Source: an uncultured Bacteroidia bacterium
Lineage (GTDB): Bacteria; Bacteroidota; Bacteroidia; Bacteroidales; Prolixibacteraceae
Assembly: GCA_903923905.1 (NCBI GenBank)
Contig: CAIXZH010000047.1
Location: 1-64,000, forward strand
Length of the DNA: 64,000 nucleotides
Direction of reading: 5' to 3'
Shown piece after piece: positions 50,549 through 59,057 of the stretch. Numbering within the stretch: the stretch's first letter is position 1; each line of letters opens with the position of its first letter. A program made the translations under genes and the position numbers. Under the pieces are notes generated by a model. That model was not told the DNA's origin and did not search any database. It saw only the letters and a list, made by a program, of their open reading frames with translations.

Positions 50549-52234
50549 ATGGCAGAGGATAGGCAAATTATATTTTCGATGTATAAGGTAAGCAAGACTT
50601 ACCCGCCACAAAAACAAGTAATTAAAGATATATCACTCTCATTTTACCTGGGTGCAAAAATCGGTATTATCGGTCTGAACGGCTCCGGCAAATCGACACT
50701 CTTAAAAATAATAGCAGGTCTGGAGAAGGATTTTAATGGTGAACTCGCCTTTTCGCCTGGTTATACCGTCGGCCATTTGTCCCAGGAGCCGCAGCTCGAC
50801 GAGACTAAAACGGTAATGGGAATCGTTCAGGAAGGGGCTCAGGACATTGTCGATATTCTCGAAGAGTATGAAGAGATCAATCAGCGTTTTGGTTTGCCCG
50901 AGGTCTATGAAAATCCGGATATCATGGATAAACTCATGGACAGACAGGCCGTTCTTCAGGAGAAGATTGACGCAACTGATGCCTGGAACCTCAATAATAA
51001 ACTGGAACGGGCAATGGACGCACTCCGGTGTCCCGATGGTGACACTTCGGTTAAAGTGTTGTCCGGGGGTGAACGCCGACGTGTGGCACTTTGCCGGCTA
51101 CTCTTAAAACAGCCTGATATTCTGCTGCTTGATGAGCCTACCAACCACCTTGATGCAGAATCTGTCGAGTGGCTGGAAATGCATTTGCAGCAGTATAAAG
51201 GAACGGTAATCTGCATTACCCATGACCGCTATTTTCTGGATAATGTGGCCGGCTGGATTTTGGAACTGGATCGTGGAGAGGGGATTCCATGGAAAGGAAA
51301 TTACTCAAGCTGGCTGGAACAAAAGTCCAAACGATTGGAGATGGAGGAAAAAGGGATCTCTAAACGACGTAAAACCCTTGAACGTGAGCTGGAATGGGTC
51401 AAAATGAGTCCCAAGGCTCGTCAGGCCAAATCGAAGGCGAGGTTGGGTGCATATGAAAAGCTGCTTAATGAAGATGTAAAACAGAAGGAAGATAAGCTCG
51501 AGTTGTTTATTCCCAACGGGCCACGTCTGGGCGACAAAGTAATTGAAGCACACGGAGTTTCGAAAGCTTACGGAGACAAGCTCCTTTTTGAAGGACTCGA
51601 TTTTGTTTTGCCGCCAAATGGAATTGTCGGTGTAATCGGACCCAATGGGGCAGGAAAAACAACCCTTTTCAGAATGATTTTAGGTCTTGAGAAAATTGAC
51701 TCGGGAAGTTTCTCAGTCGGTGAAACCGTGAAGATTGGATATGCCGACCAGGGACATGAGGCAATTGTAAATGACAAAACCGTTTACCAGGTTCTCTCAG
51801 GTGGTACTGATGAGGTGATGGTTGGCGGCCGGATGCTCAACGCCCGGGCCTACGTTTCACGGTTCAATTTCAGCGGTGCAGATCAGGAAAAGAAATGCGG
51901 CGTCCTTTCAGGGGGGGAACGCAACCGCCTTCACCTGGCATTAACCCTGAAATCCGAAGCAAATGTGCTTCTTCTCGATGAGCCAACCAATGATATTGAT
52001 GTGAATACGTTACGCGCACTCGAGGAAGGTCTCGACAGTTTTGCCGGATGCGCTGTGGTTATTTCGCATGACCGGTGGTTTCTGGATCGTGTCGCTACCC
52101 ATATTCTTGCTTTTGAAGGCAATTCCCAGGTCTACTATTTCGAAGGGAGCTATTCGGAATACGAAGAGAATAAGAAGAAACGGCTTGGCGACAGTACCCC
52201 GCACAGGATCCGGTATAAAAAACTGGGGGAATAA
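50549..52234 (+). CDS. ettA: Energy-dependent translational throttle protein EttA (ABC-F)
   Basis: This 561-residue protein has two ATPase domains and no membrane segment. The first has Walker A GLNGSGKST, signature LSGGERRRVALC and Walker B ILLLDEPTNHLDAES. The second has GPNGAGKTT, LSGGERNRLHLA and LLLDEPTNDIDVNTL. The inter-domain linker is basic and helical (ELEWVKMSPKARQAKSKARL), matching EttA specifically rather than Uup or YheS. ABC-F proteins bind the ribosomal E site; EttA gates the first elongation step according to ATP/ADP. Length matches E. coli EttA (about 555). It is a single gene with a hairpin downstream. Confidence 0.95.
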   Translation: MAEDRQIIFSMYKVSKTYPPQKQVIKDISLSFYLGAKIGIIGLNGSGKSTLLKIIAGLEKDFNGELAFSPGYTVGHLSQEPQLDETKTVMGIVQEGAQDIVDILEEYEEINQRFGLPEVYENPDIMDKLMDRQAVLQEKIDATDAWNLNNKLERAMDALRCPDGDTSVKVLSGGERRRVALCRLLLKQPDILLLDEPTNHLDAESVEWLEMHLQQYKGTVICITHDRYFLDNVAGWILELDRGEGIPWKGNYSSWLEQKSKRLEMEEKGISKRRKTLERELEWVKMSPKARQAKSKARLGAYEKLLNEDVKQKEDKLELFIPNGPRLGDKVIEAHGVSKAYGDKLLFEGLDFVLPPNGIVGVIGPNGAGKTTLFRMILGLEKIDSGSFSVGETVKIGYADQGHEAIVNDKTVYQVLSGGTDEVMVGGRMLNARAYVSRFNFSGADQEKKCGVLSGGERNRLHLALTLKSEANVLLLDEPTNDIDVNTLRALEEGLDSFAGCAVVISHDRWFLDRVATHILAFEGNSQVYYFEGSYSEYEENKKKRLGDSTPHRIRYKKLGE

Positions 52235-52539
52235 AAATGATTAACTAATTATACTTCAATTCTATATAAATAAGAATCCGGGTTAATTATCCGGATTCTT
52301 ATGTATTAGCATTTCACTATGCTCTGACATACAACCGTTTATGTCCTAACGGACAATAAAATCGATTAATCAGATCTTCTATTTTCATTTATGTCCCAAA
52401 GGACAAGATGGGATAACTTCAAAGATTAGGAAACAGCACTTTACAAGACAAATTAGAAAACTGCGAATCATTGCCGAATTGGCAAATTATCACCTTATTT
52501 CTCCCCCTCACTTTGTCTCGCAGTCGCTCCCTCTGATCC
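52235..52539. other. ettA-oxidoreductase gap with two small hairpins
   Basis: Besides the terminator, TGTCCTAACGGACA (52342-52355) and TGTCCCAAAGGACA (52392-52405) are two 5-bp-stem hairpins, each preceded by TTTA. They lie 50 bp apart in the same orientation. No coding potential is seen. Confidence 0.6.
52272..52300 (+). terminator. Hairpin terminator after ettA
   Basis: AAGAATCCGG and CCGGATTCTT are a perfect 10-bp stem around a 9-nt AT loop, 37 bp after the ettA stop. The T-tract is weak (TTCTTAT). Confidence 0.55.
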
Positions 52540-53598
52540 CTATTCCGTAGTAAACTCAACTGTCTTCTTCAGCCTGTTACTCTCAAGACAAGCCTCGAGA
52601 ATACGAATGACATTCAGGGACTCTTCCGGTTTGACAAAAAGTTCTTTTCCCTCCCGGATAGTTCCGTGTAATTTCAGAAAGTAGGCAGCCAGATCTCCCG
52701 GGATCGTTTCAATCTTTCCATGAAAATGGAGTCCGTTGATGGATGTATTAAGTATACCCCAATCAGATGGCTGATCCTCACCCCAATGTGGCTCGTTGGG
52801 AAGATGATGCAATTTCATAAGCTCCTCCTGGGGATCGGTTCCCATCTTAACAAAAGAGCCTTCCGTGCCGTGTACAACATACTGGGGTCCCATTTCACGC
52901 ACCAGGTATGAGCTGCGTAAAATGGCATTAAACCTGTCATAATGGAGCCTGATATCAAAATTATCAGTGGTTCGTCCACCAGTGCGGAGGACATTGAGAT
53001 GTGCAGTGACAGCCTTAGGTAACCCAAACAGCACAAGTGTCTGATCAACAATATGTGAGCCCAAATTAAACAAGACCCCGGTCCGCTCATCGCCATCTTC
53101 CTTCCACGAACCTTCCTGAATAAAGTTCCGGTAACGATCGTAATGTGCTTCATATTCAACCACCCGTCCGAGTAGTTTATCCTCAAGAATCTTTTTCATG
53201 GTCTGAAAACCATTATCCAGCCGCTTGCTTTGATAAACACTCAGGATGACCCCATTTTGATGAGCCAGTGAAATAAGTTCCCTCGCATCGGCACTGGTCT
53301 TCGTGAATGGTTTTTCAACAACCACGTGTTTCCCGGCTTCAAGGGCCTGCTTAGCCATTTCAAAATGAAGATAGTCCGGAGTATTCACTAATATAAGTTC
53401 AATTTCAGGATCATTCAGAATTTCCTCGTAGGAGCGGACAATTGTTGCTTCGGGATACCTTTGAGCCGAAACATTTTTCGTCCGTTCAAGAATCTTATAA
53501 ATTTTAAAATATTGGGGATACACTTTTAACGAGGGTCCCTGAAAGACAACGCCCGACATTCCAAAGGAGGCGATCGCAGTGACAATAGGTTTACTCAT
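52540..53598 (-). CDS. Gfo/Idh/MocA family oxidoreductase
   Basis: This 352-residue NAD(P)-dependent dehydrogenase has an N-terminal Rossmann domain (VTAIASFGMSGVVFQGP, a variant of the usual GxGxxG) and the family's EKP motif in GKHVVVEKPFTKTSADA. Its C-terminal alpha/beta domain has LFNLGSHIVDQTLVLFGLP with the expected His and Asp/Gln contacts. The variant dinucleotide motif (ASFGMSG) is common in the subgroup acting on scyllo-inositol or related cyclitols and sugars; the substrate cannot be assigned here. No signal peptide. It is divergent from the thioredoxin gene by 110 bp. Confidence 0.88.
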   Translation of the reverse strand: MSKPIVTAIASFGMSGVVFQGPSLKVYPQYFKIYKILERTKNVSAQRYPEATIVRSYEEILNDPEIELILVNTPDYLHFEMAKQALEAGKHVVVEKPFTKTSADARELISLAHQNGVILSVYQSKRLDNGFQTMKKILEDKLLGRVVEYEAHYDRYRNFIQEGSWKEDGDERTGVLFNLGSHIVDQTLVLFGLPKAVTAHLNVLRTGGRTTDNFDIRLHYDRFNAILRSSYLVREMGPQYVVHGTEGSFVKMGTDPQEELMKLHHLPNEPHWGEDQPSDWGILNTSINGLHFHGKIETIPGDLAAYFLKLHGTIREGKELFVKPEESLNVIRILEACLESNRLKKTVEFTTE

Positions 53599-53708
53599 GG
53601 CTTATTTCTTAATTTTATGATTCAAAGATAACAGTTATGTCGAATGTAAAAAAGTATATATGTTTGCAGTGTTAGTGAAAATGATAAAAAAACAAAAGAC
53701 AGCTGAAT

Positions 53709-54164
53709 ATGAGAAATTTATTAGTATTGACAGGGATAATCGTTACAATTTTGTTTGTGATGGAATCGAAAACTGTGGCCGCGGCCGAAGGAGAGGTCGT
53801 CAAAATTGGGAATGAGCAGTTTAAGGCACAGATTATGGACTATTTGAAAAATCCGAATGAGTGGAAGTATGCGGGAAAGTTACCTTGCATCGTCGATTTT
53901 TATGCAGACTGGTGTGGCCCGTGCAGGATTGCTTCTCCGTTGCTGGATGAACTGGCAAGAAAGTACAAAGGAAAAATAATTGTATACAAGGTGAATACAG
54001 ACCAGGAACGTGAGTTATCCCAGGCTTTTTCGATCAGCGGAATACCCGCATTTTTATGGGTTCCCAGGTCCGGAAAACCAACCATGACCAGTGGAATCTC
54101 CAAATCACCCGAAGCCACCAAAGAACAATTCGAGAAAATGATTAACGATCTGCTTATTAAATAA
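53709..54164 (+). CDS. Exported thioredoxin-like protein
   Basis: This 151-residue protein starts with a hydrophobic signal segment (LLVLTGIIVTILFVMESKTVAAA) followed by one thioredoxin fold with the active site YADWCGPCRIASP (CGPC) at about residue 72, cis-proline in ISGIPAFLW, and a C-terminal helix. WCGPC is the thioredoxin-type sequence, so it probably reduces disulfides, or acts in redox signalling, in the periplasm. A TATGTTTG box lies at 53659-53666 without a clear -33 partner. The stop codon sits inside the left arm of a perfect 21-bp palindrome shared with the convergent fucosidase gene. Confidence 0.9.
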   Translation: MRNLLVLTGIIVTILFVMESKTVAAAEGEVVKIGNEQFKAQIMDYLKNPNEWKYAGKLPCIVDFYADWCGPCRIASPLLDELARKYKGKIIVYKVNTDQERELSQAFSISGIPAFLWVPRSGKPTMTSGISKSPEATKEQFEKMINDLLIK

Positions 54165-54200
54165 ATATAAAATCCCTGTCAGGGATTTTATATTTATTTA
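54158..54200. terminator. Bidirectional terminator between thioredoxin and fucosidase genes
   Basis: The 21-nt arms 54158-54178 and 54180-54200 are exact reverse complements, with core AAAATCCCTG-T-CAGGGATTTT and A/T-rich outer ends. The outer T-tracts serve both convergent genes. The left arm includes the thioredoxin stop codon. Confidence 0.8.
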
Positions 54201-54203
54201 GAT

Positions 54204-55505
54204 TCAGAATTCCATCACCACAATGGTGTCTATTGGTTTTCTTTTAGCCTGGGGAACCTTAATGCTTATCCCAAATTCGTTTTGTTTAAAAACGACAACT
54301 GACTGGTTGTCAAATAGATATGCTTTCCTTATTTTTTTTCCAAAATCATTCAACAACAGGTTTTCATCCGAATCACCCAATAAGTGAACATATACCCGAT
54401 TCCCCTTTATGGTCGTAACTCCCCACGGATGTGGATCGATTGGTCCGCCACGGGTTCCATATACGGCTTCGCCATATATTTTCATCCATTCACCCATCTC
54501 ACCCAATGTTTTAACAAATTCCGGCTGGATTTTCCCATTTGGCATTGGTCCCACATTCAATAAGAAATTGGCATTAGAACCTGCTGCCTTTACAAGGTAT
54601 TGAACAAGCTGAGTTGTGGTTTTGAAGTTATGGTCATGAATATTGAAACCCCAGGCGCCATTCATCGTTTCACAGGTTTCAAGTGGAAGTTCACCTACTT
54701 TTGATTCATTACTGAAACCGGTCGTGTTATGCCCCGGAAGATCTTTTTCAAACATTTGGAAGTCTTCTCCAGGTTTTGGCGCCTGGTGATGGTTATTCCC
54801 CACCAGTGCAGCAGGCTGCAGTTTGTGAATCAGGCTGTAAGTTTTATCCAGCCGCCAGTCTGCATCTTTCTTATCCCACCATCCGTCGAACCAAATTCCG
54901 GCAATTTCGCCATAATTGGTCAGGAGTTCGGTTAACTGGCTATCCATATAATCAAGATAGGTATTCCAGTCCCCTTTGTCAGGGCGTCCCGAAGTACCGC
55001 CAGTGGAGCCACGCGGATAATAATTATCCTGGTACCAGTCGAGATGTGAGTGATAGAAGAACAATTTAACCCCCTGCTTGTGACATTCATCGGCCAGTTG
55101 TTTCAACACATCTTTGCCATAAGGAGTTCGGTCGACAATATTCCAGGTTGATTGTTTGGTTCCCCACATCGCAAAACCATCGTGGTGTTTACTGGTAATT
55201 GTGATATATTTCATACCGGCATCTTTAACCATCTTCACCCATTCTGCAGCATTAAATGCCTGGGGATTAAAAAATGCAGGAAGTCTTTCGTAGGTGGCCT
55301 TATCTAATTTTTGCTGGTACATTACCCATTCCCCATTGGCAAGTGTGGAATAGACACCCCAATGGATAAAGAGCCCGAATTTAGCATCCTGAAACCATTG
55401 TCTTGCAGCAATATTTTCTGGTGCAGGCTTATAATCACCTTGTGAATTTGCAGTGAAGGAAGCAGATATTATTAGGAAAAGCAGGAATAGAATACGGTTT
55501 TTCAT
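54204..55505 (-). CDS. Exported alpha-L-fucosidase, GH29
   Basis: This 433-residue enzyme has a signal peptide (MKNRILFLLFLIISASFTANS). The TIM barrel shows KFGLFIHWGVYS, the substrate His pair in TSKHHDGFAMW, and the nucleophile Asp in GIWFDGWW (about residue 207). A short C-terminal beta domain follows. GH29 enzymes are retaining exo-fucosidases. The start at ATG 55505 gives a clean signal peptide and a 13-bp gap to the upstream gene; the longer frame from 55535 would overlap that gene. It forms a probable two-gene transcript with the TIM-barrel isomerase-like gene, suggesting joint processing of a fucosylated glycan and the released sugar. Confidence 0.93.
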   Translation of the reverse strand: MKNRILFLLFLIISASFTANSQGDYKPAPENIAARQWFQDAKFGLFIHWGVYSTLANGEWVMYQQKLDKATYERLPAFFNPQAFNAAEWVKMVKDAGMKYITITSKHHDGFAMWGTKQSTWNIVDRTPYGKDVLKQLADECHKQGVKLFFYHSHLDWYQDNYYPRGSTGGTSGRPDKGDWNTYLDYMDSQLTELLTNYGEIAGIWFDGWWDKKDADWRLDKTYSLIHKLQPAALVGNNHHQAPKPGEDFQMFEKDLPGHNTTGFSNESKVGELPLETCETMNGAWGFNIHDHNFKTTTQLVQYLVKAAGSNANFLLNVGPMPNGKIQPEFVKTLGEMGEWMKIYGEAVYGTRGGPIDPHPWGVTTIKGNRVYVHLLGDSDENLLLNDFGKKIRKAYLFDNQSVVVFKQNEFGISIKVPQAKRKPIDTIVVMEF

Positions 55506-55518
55506 TGATGAATATAGA

Positions 55519-56439
55519 TTAAAAATTATCAGCAATACGGTAAGCTTCTATCAAAGCTAGCTCCCCTTCTTTGCCAGAAATTGATCTTCCATGCTCCATA
55601 CATAATACTCCATCGTACCCTTTTTCATGAATGTGCTTAAAGATATTGTGGTAGTTCATCTCTCCGCTGCCTGGTTCCATACGGCCTGGATTATCCCCTA
55701 AGTGGAAAGCTCTGATCTCCGACCAGGCGGCATCAATATTCGGGATGATGTTCCCTTCGGTGATTTGCTGGTGATACATATCATCCACAATTTTACAGGC
55801 AGGACTATTCACCGCACGGCAAATGGCATAAGCCTGCGGAATGCCTGTCAGGAAAAGTCCCGGATGATCCCGCTTGTTCAGCGGCTCAAGGACTATGGTC
55901 AATCCCCCCTTTTCTGCAATCTCGCTAAGCTCGCGCATGATATCGATCACATTAGCCGTCTGATATTCCCAGGCCATATGTTCATTATAACGGCCAGGAA
56001 CCATTAATGCCCATTTTATGCCCGATTTTTTATAAAGCTCAACTGCCTGGTTTACTTTTTTAATGAGCATTTCCCGGATTTCACCATCTTTGATGACCAT
56101 TGATTCTTTGCTGAAGTCGGCGTAGATAACAAATGGTCCCATATCCATATTCTGCCTGGTTAGTTCAGTAATGATTTTATCCTGATCATCAACTGAGCGC
56201 CCTGGAAATCCGTTATCAAACATGGCCCTGAAACCCTGATCTGAACAGAATTTAATTACTTCAACCGGATCTTTTCCAGCCAGTTCAGGAAAACTGCCAA
56301 AACCTGGCCCATATTTAAGTTTAAATTTGGCTGAATTGGATGGTTTTAAATCTACCTGATTTATACCCGATGCCACATTTGAGAACCCGGCCAATGCTAC
56401 AACTGTTGCCGTGTTTTGAATAAAATTTCTTCTGTTCAT
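55519..56439 (-). CDS. Hydroxypyruvate isomerase-like / sugar isomerase-epimerase TIM-barrel protein, exported
   Basis: This 306-residue protein begins with a Tat-like signal (MNRRNFIQNTATVVALAGFS). It belongs to the xylose-isomerase-like TIM-barrel family. Candidate metal ligands are Glu in VLEPLNKRDHPG, Asp in CKIVDDMYHQQ, His in IRAFHLGDNPGR and Glu in VLCMEHGRS, in the order seen in hydroxypyruvate isomerase and tagatose/erythrose epimerases. Exported homologues are frequent in Bacteroidota carbohydrate regions, and their substrates are mostly unknown. It sits just upstream of the fucosidase gene on the same strand. Confidence 0.85.
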   Translation of the reverse strand: MNRRNFIQNTATVVALAGFSNVASGINQVDLKPSNSAKFKLKYGPGFGSFPELAGKDPVEVIKFCSDQGFRAMFDNGFPGRSVDDQDKIITELTRQNMDMGPFVIYADFSKESMVIKDGEIREMLIKKVNQAVELYKKSGIKWALMVPGRYNEHMAWEYQTANVIDIMRELSEIAEKGGLTIVLEPLNKRDHPGLFLTGIPQAYAICRAVNSPACKIVDDMYHQQITEGNIIPNIDAAWSEIRAFHLGDNPGRMEPGSGEMNYHNIFKHIHEKGYDGVLCMEHGRSISGKEGELALIEAYRIADNF

Positions 56440-56584
56440 GATTATTGTAAAAGTATGGTTAATGTAATTGTGAATTAGCGACTTGCTATTGGTTGTTTAT
56501 GGCTGGCTGCAAAGGCCTTACCGCATTTTTATTGTCCAAAACCGGTTCCGGTGAAGGTACTGGTATCCATGTACAGGGTTGCGA

Positions 56585-56640
56585 AATACCAGTGGCCAAA
56601 TGCTAGCGGCCAAATGCCAGTAGCCAGACGCCAATGGCCA
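56585..56640. repeat. Four copies of a 14-bp repeat (AATGCCAGTGGCCA)
   Basis: AATACCAGTGGCCA, AATGCTAGCGGCCA, AATGCCAGTAGCCA and GACGCCAATGGCCA lie head to tail. They follow the 3' end of the PspC-like gene (minus strand) and are not coding as far as I can see. The copies differ by 2-4 bases, so the array is not recent. Confidence 0.85.
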
Positions 56641-56677
56641 GTTGCATCGAAGATTACCCAAATAAAAGCATTCTGCC

Positions 56678-56884
56678 TTAATAATGCTCTTTCGGAACCA
56701 CAATCCACATAATCAAGTAGATTAAGATGCCCGGAAATACTACAGTAAAAAAAGTAGCTAAAGCAAAAACAAGTCTTATAATAGTAGGGTCAACGTCCAG
56801 GAAATTGGCCAACCCACCACAAACTCCAGCAAGCATTCTGTCGTTACGGCTTCGGGTTAACCGTTTGGGAGAATTAAGTTCCAT
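56678..56884 (-). CDS. PspC domain protein
   Basis: This 68-residue membrane protein has the PspC signature KRLTRSRNDRMLAGVCGGLA, LDVDPTIIRLVFALATF and a membrane segment VFPGILIYLIMWIVVP. PspC proteins relate to the phage-shock envelope-stress response, though many short Bacteroidota versions have not been studied. I use ATG 56884 since the frame upstream of it overlaps the neighbouring gene and encodes a Lys-rich non-family sequence. The upstream gene ends 7 bp before, so the two are probably co-transcribed. Confidence 0.88.
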   Translation of the reverse strand: MELNSPKRLTRSRNDRMLAGVCGGLANFLDVDPTIIRLVFALATFFTVVFPGILIYLIMWIVVPKEHY

Positions 56885-56891
56885 AAGTGTC

Positions 56892-57176
56892 TTATTTTGG
56901 TTTTTCCTTGTTATCTTCCGCTTCCTCTTCATTTTCAAGCAAATAAAGCTCTTCCTCATACTCCAGTTCAAGATCCATGAATTCTTCAGCTTGCTCGAGC
57001 AATTCACTTTTTAACTCTTCACTGGCTGGTTCTTCATCGATCCAATAAATCTCCTGGTCAATAGTGAATCCCTCAACATCGCAACCAACTATAAACCGCG
57101 GTTGTTCATTGTGGATTACAAAAATCTTGTCAGGTAAAACCTGTGAATTGTCCGCTAATAGAAATTTAGGTAGCAT
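56892..57176 (-). CDS. Acidic conserved hypothetical protein
   Basis: This 94-residue protein has a compact N-terminal beta part (LPKFLLADNSQVLPDKIFVI, then PRFIVGCDVEGF) and a very acidic helical C-terminus (MDLELEYEEELYLLENEEEA). No membrane segment or signal is seen. I cannot name the family. Tight linkage to the PspC gene (7-bp gap) suggests a joint role, perhaps in envelope stress; this is inference. Confidence 0.75.
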   Translation of the reverse strand: MLPKFLLADNSQVLPDKIFVIHNEQPRFIVGCDVEGFTIDQEIYWIDEEPASEELKSELLEQAEEFMDLELEYEEELYLLENEEEAEDNKEKPK

Positions 57177-57602
57177 ATTTTTTTTTTGAAATTTAATTGA
57201 TTGTGCAACTTCTGTTGCCTTACCAAAAATACAATATTTTAGTAAACATCTTGATATTTTAAAGATCTTTAGTAGTTCATTTTGTAATCTTTTAAGTGAC
57301 TGTTTGATTGGCTATTAAAAATATTGATATATTCTTTAGTCTGAAAAAACAGGGCCAAAATATGCCATAATTACATCAAGGTGAGATAAATACGAAATTT
57401 TGTCATTCTTACTGGAGGCCAATTTGCCAAAATGCCAGTCTTACTTAAGAATCTTATTTTTATAATTTATTAATTTATAGGCATTTATATCAAAAATAAA
57501 AAATTAGACTTATTTGGCATTATAATTGTAAAATTCTTTTCGAAGGCTTAAAAAGAGGTTTAAAATTTCAGGTTTAACAATTAATGAATGGAGGACAAAG
57601 TT
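57177..57602. other. Divergent regulatory region between the acidic protein and Hsp20 genes
   Basis: AT-rich, no gene seen. A TATTTTTG box on the minus strand (57224-57231) could serve the acidic protein gene but lacks a matched -33. GGAGG at 57589-57593 is a strong Shine-Dalgarno site for the heat-shock gene, unusual in this window. I found no CIRCE-type inverted repeat. Confidence 0.45.
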
Positions 57603-58052
57603 ATGAAACTGGCAAGAGTATCTGACAGGTTGTTTCCAACGTTTCCATCTTTTATTGACAACTTTTTTTCTAGAGATTTGATGGATTGGAACAACTCTAA
57701 TTTCTCGAGTACAAACAGCACAATTCCTGCTGTTAATATCAAGGAAAACCATGATTCTTTTATCATTGAGGTTGCAGCACCCGGAATGACTAAGGACAAT
57801 TTCTCTGTGAATTTGGATGGAGATAGTTTGTTGATCACTTCTGAGATGAAGGATGAAAAACATCAGGATCAAACGAATTATTCCCGTCGTGAATTTAGTT
57901 ATCAGAGTTTTCAGCGCAGCTTTACTATACCCCAAGGTAGTGTTGATGGCGACAAAATCTGCGCAAAATACACGGATGGAATTTTATTGATCACTCTTCC
58001 CAAAAAAGAGGAGGTCAAGCCAAAGCCGACTAAAAGAATCGACATTATGTAA
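57603..58052 (+). CDS. Small heat shock protein, Hsp20/alpha-crystallin family
   Basis: This 149-residue ATP-independent holdase has an N-terminal arm (LFPTFPSFIDNFFSRDLMDW), then an alpha-crystallin domain from IPAVNIKENHDSFIIEVAAP through PGMTKDNFSV, LLITSEM, EFSYQSFQRSFTIP and YTDGILLITLPKKEE. The C-terminal PKPTKRIDIM stands in the position of the usual IxI/V anchor (RIDI). I chose ATG 57603 because GGAGG lies 9 nt upstream; an ATG at 57588 overlaps that site. It is a single gene with a strong terminator. Confidence 0.93.
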   Translation: MKLARVSDRLFPTFPSFIDNFFSRDLMDWNNSNFSSTNSTIPAVNIKENHDSFIIEVAAPGMTKDNFSVNLDGDSLLITSEMKDEKHQDQTNYSRREFSYQSFQRSFTIPQGSVDGDKICAKYTDGILLITLPKKEEVKPKPTKRIDIM

Positions 58053-58054
58053 TT

Positions 58055-58092
58055 AAAAATAAGCCACTTACGAAAAAGTGGCTTATTTTTTT
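58055..58092 (+). terminator. Strong intrinsic terminator after Hsp20
   Basis: AAAAATAAGCCACT (58055-58068) pairs perfectly with AGTGGCTTATTTTT (58077-58090) and continues into a T-run. It probably also serves the convergent membrane-protein gene. Confidence 0.85.
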
Positions 58093-58220
58093 AAATATTT
58101 CAGCCAATTCACTAAAAAAACCGGATCAACGATCCCTGCATAAGATTTTCAGCTTCACCTTTCAAACTTCCTGGCAAGGCTTTCCCTTCTTTTTATGTCA
58201 GTTTGATTAATTTTCCAATA

Positions 58221-58682
58221 CTAGCCTGCTAAGTTCTCAGTCGAAGGCAGGTAATAGAACCAATGATGATAAAAGCGGAAAGATGAAAAAAGGAGCGGAA
58301 TTCCCATCGTGATATATGCAAGGGATAACGAGGATAAAGGGATAATTAATGTTGTGCGAAGCAAGACACCCATCGTAATCATTCCAGCCATCATCACATA
58401 ACTTCTGAAATTAAAGAATTCAAAAAATAGATGCCGATTGCCCAAAAGAGTCGTAATCCGGTCAACATGCTTACGGGAAATCTTTGAAAAAACAAGAATA
58501 AAAAATAATAATCCGCAACCTGAACATATCAGGATTTTTATCCAGGAAAACCCTGAGGATGCCTCTAACATCGAACTTCCCCGATAAAGTAGCATAGCTC
58601 CGGCAAAAGTCCAGACTAATGCTGCTTCAAAAAGTAGGATTCGTTTGGATACAGTCAGATTTAAAGATTTAATAAAATTCAT
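58221..58682 (-). CDS. Four-helix membrane protein, unknown function
   Basis: This 153-residue integral membrane protein has four predicted segments: LLFEAALVWTFAGAMLLYRG, ILICSGCGLLFFILVFSKI, YVMMAGMITMGVLLRTTLII, and AYITMGIPLLFSSFRFYHHW. The first half-repeat resembles the second (RGSSML versus IPLSSL), suggesting an internal duplication. I do not recognise the family. It lies alone between the Hsp20 terminator and the cold-shock gene. Confidence 0.7.
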   Translation of the reverse strand: MNFIKSLNLTVSKRILLFEAALVWTFAGAMLLYRGSSMLEASSGFSWIKILICSGCGLLFFILVFSKISRKHVDRITTLLGNRHLFFEFFNFRSYVMMAGMITMGVLLRTTLIIPLSSLSLAYITMGIPLLFSSFRFYHHWFYYLPSTENLAG

Positions 58683-58779
58683 TTATTATTTTAATACATT
58701 GATATATTGAAGATTGGCAAAGGTAATTGTTTTTTTTGAGCCAGACTAACGCCACTAATTTTTCAAGTGTTTGTTTCAC

Positions 58780-58820
58780 AAAAAAAGAGCCTCACAATGA
58801 TTGTAAGGCCCTCTTTTTTA
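58780..58820 (-). terminator. Terminator of the cold shock gene
   Basis: On the minus strand, AAAAAAGAGGGCCTTACAAT and ATTGTGAGGCTCTTTTTTT form an imperfect stem of about 17 bp ending in seven T. Confidence 0.65.
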
Positions 58821-58844
58821 ACTGCTTGATTTAGTTTGTAAAAA

Positions 58845-59036
58845 CTATGCTAGTTTTACATTTACCGCATTCAATCCTTTTCTTCCTTCGGTTACGTCGA
58901 AGGTAACATCATCATTTTCTCTAACTTTGTCAATAAGACCAGTTACATGTACGAAATACTCTTTGTCGGAGTCATTGTCCTTGATAAACCCAAAACCTTT
59001 GGATTCATTGAAAAATTTTACTTTACCTGATTGCAT
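58845..59036 (-). CDS. Cold shock protein (CspA family)
   Basis: This 63-residue single-stranded nucleic-acid-binding OB fold starts MQSGKVKFFNESKGFGFIKD, with RNP1 (KGFGFIK) intact. The RNP2-equivalent reads YFVHVTG, where a Ser or Thr follows the VH. DVTFDVTEGRKGLNAVNV ends the fold. Such proteins act as RNA chaperones. The promoter mapped immediately upstream predicts a leader of only about 15 nt, unlike the long thermosensing leader of E. coli cspA. Confidence 0.95.
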   Translation of the reverse strand: MQSGKVKFFNESKGFGFIKDNDSDKEYFVHVTGLIDKVRENDDVTFDVTEGRKGLNAVNVKLA

Positions 59037-59057
59037 TTTAATAATTTTTAATCACGA

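Noticed and set aside
56885-57007. N-terminal extension of the PspC protein
   Set aside because: The Lys-rich extension overlaps the acidic protein gene in another frame and is absent from the family; ATG 56884 fits.
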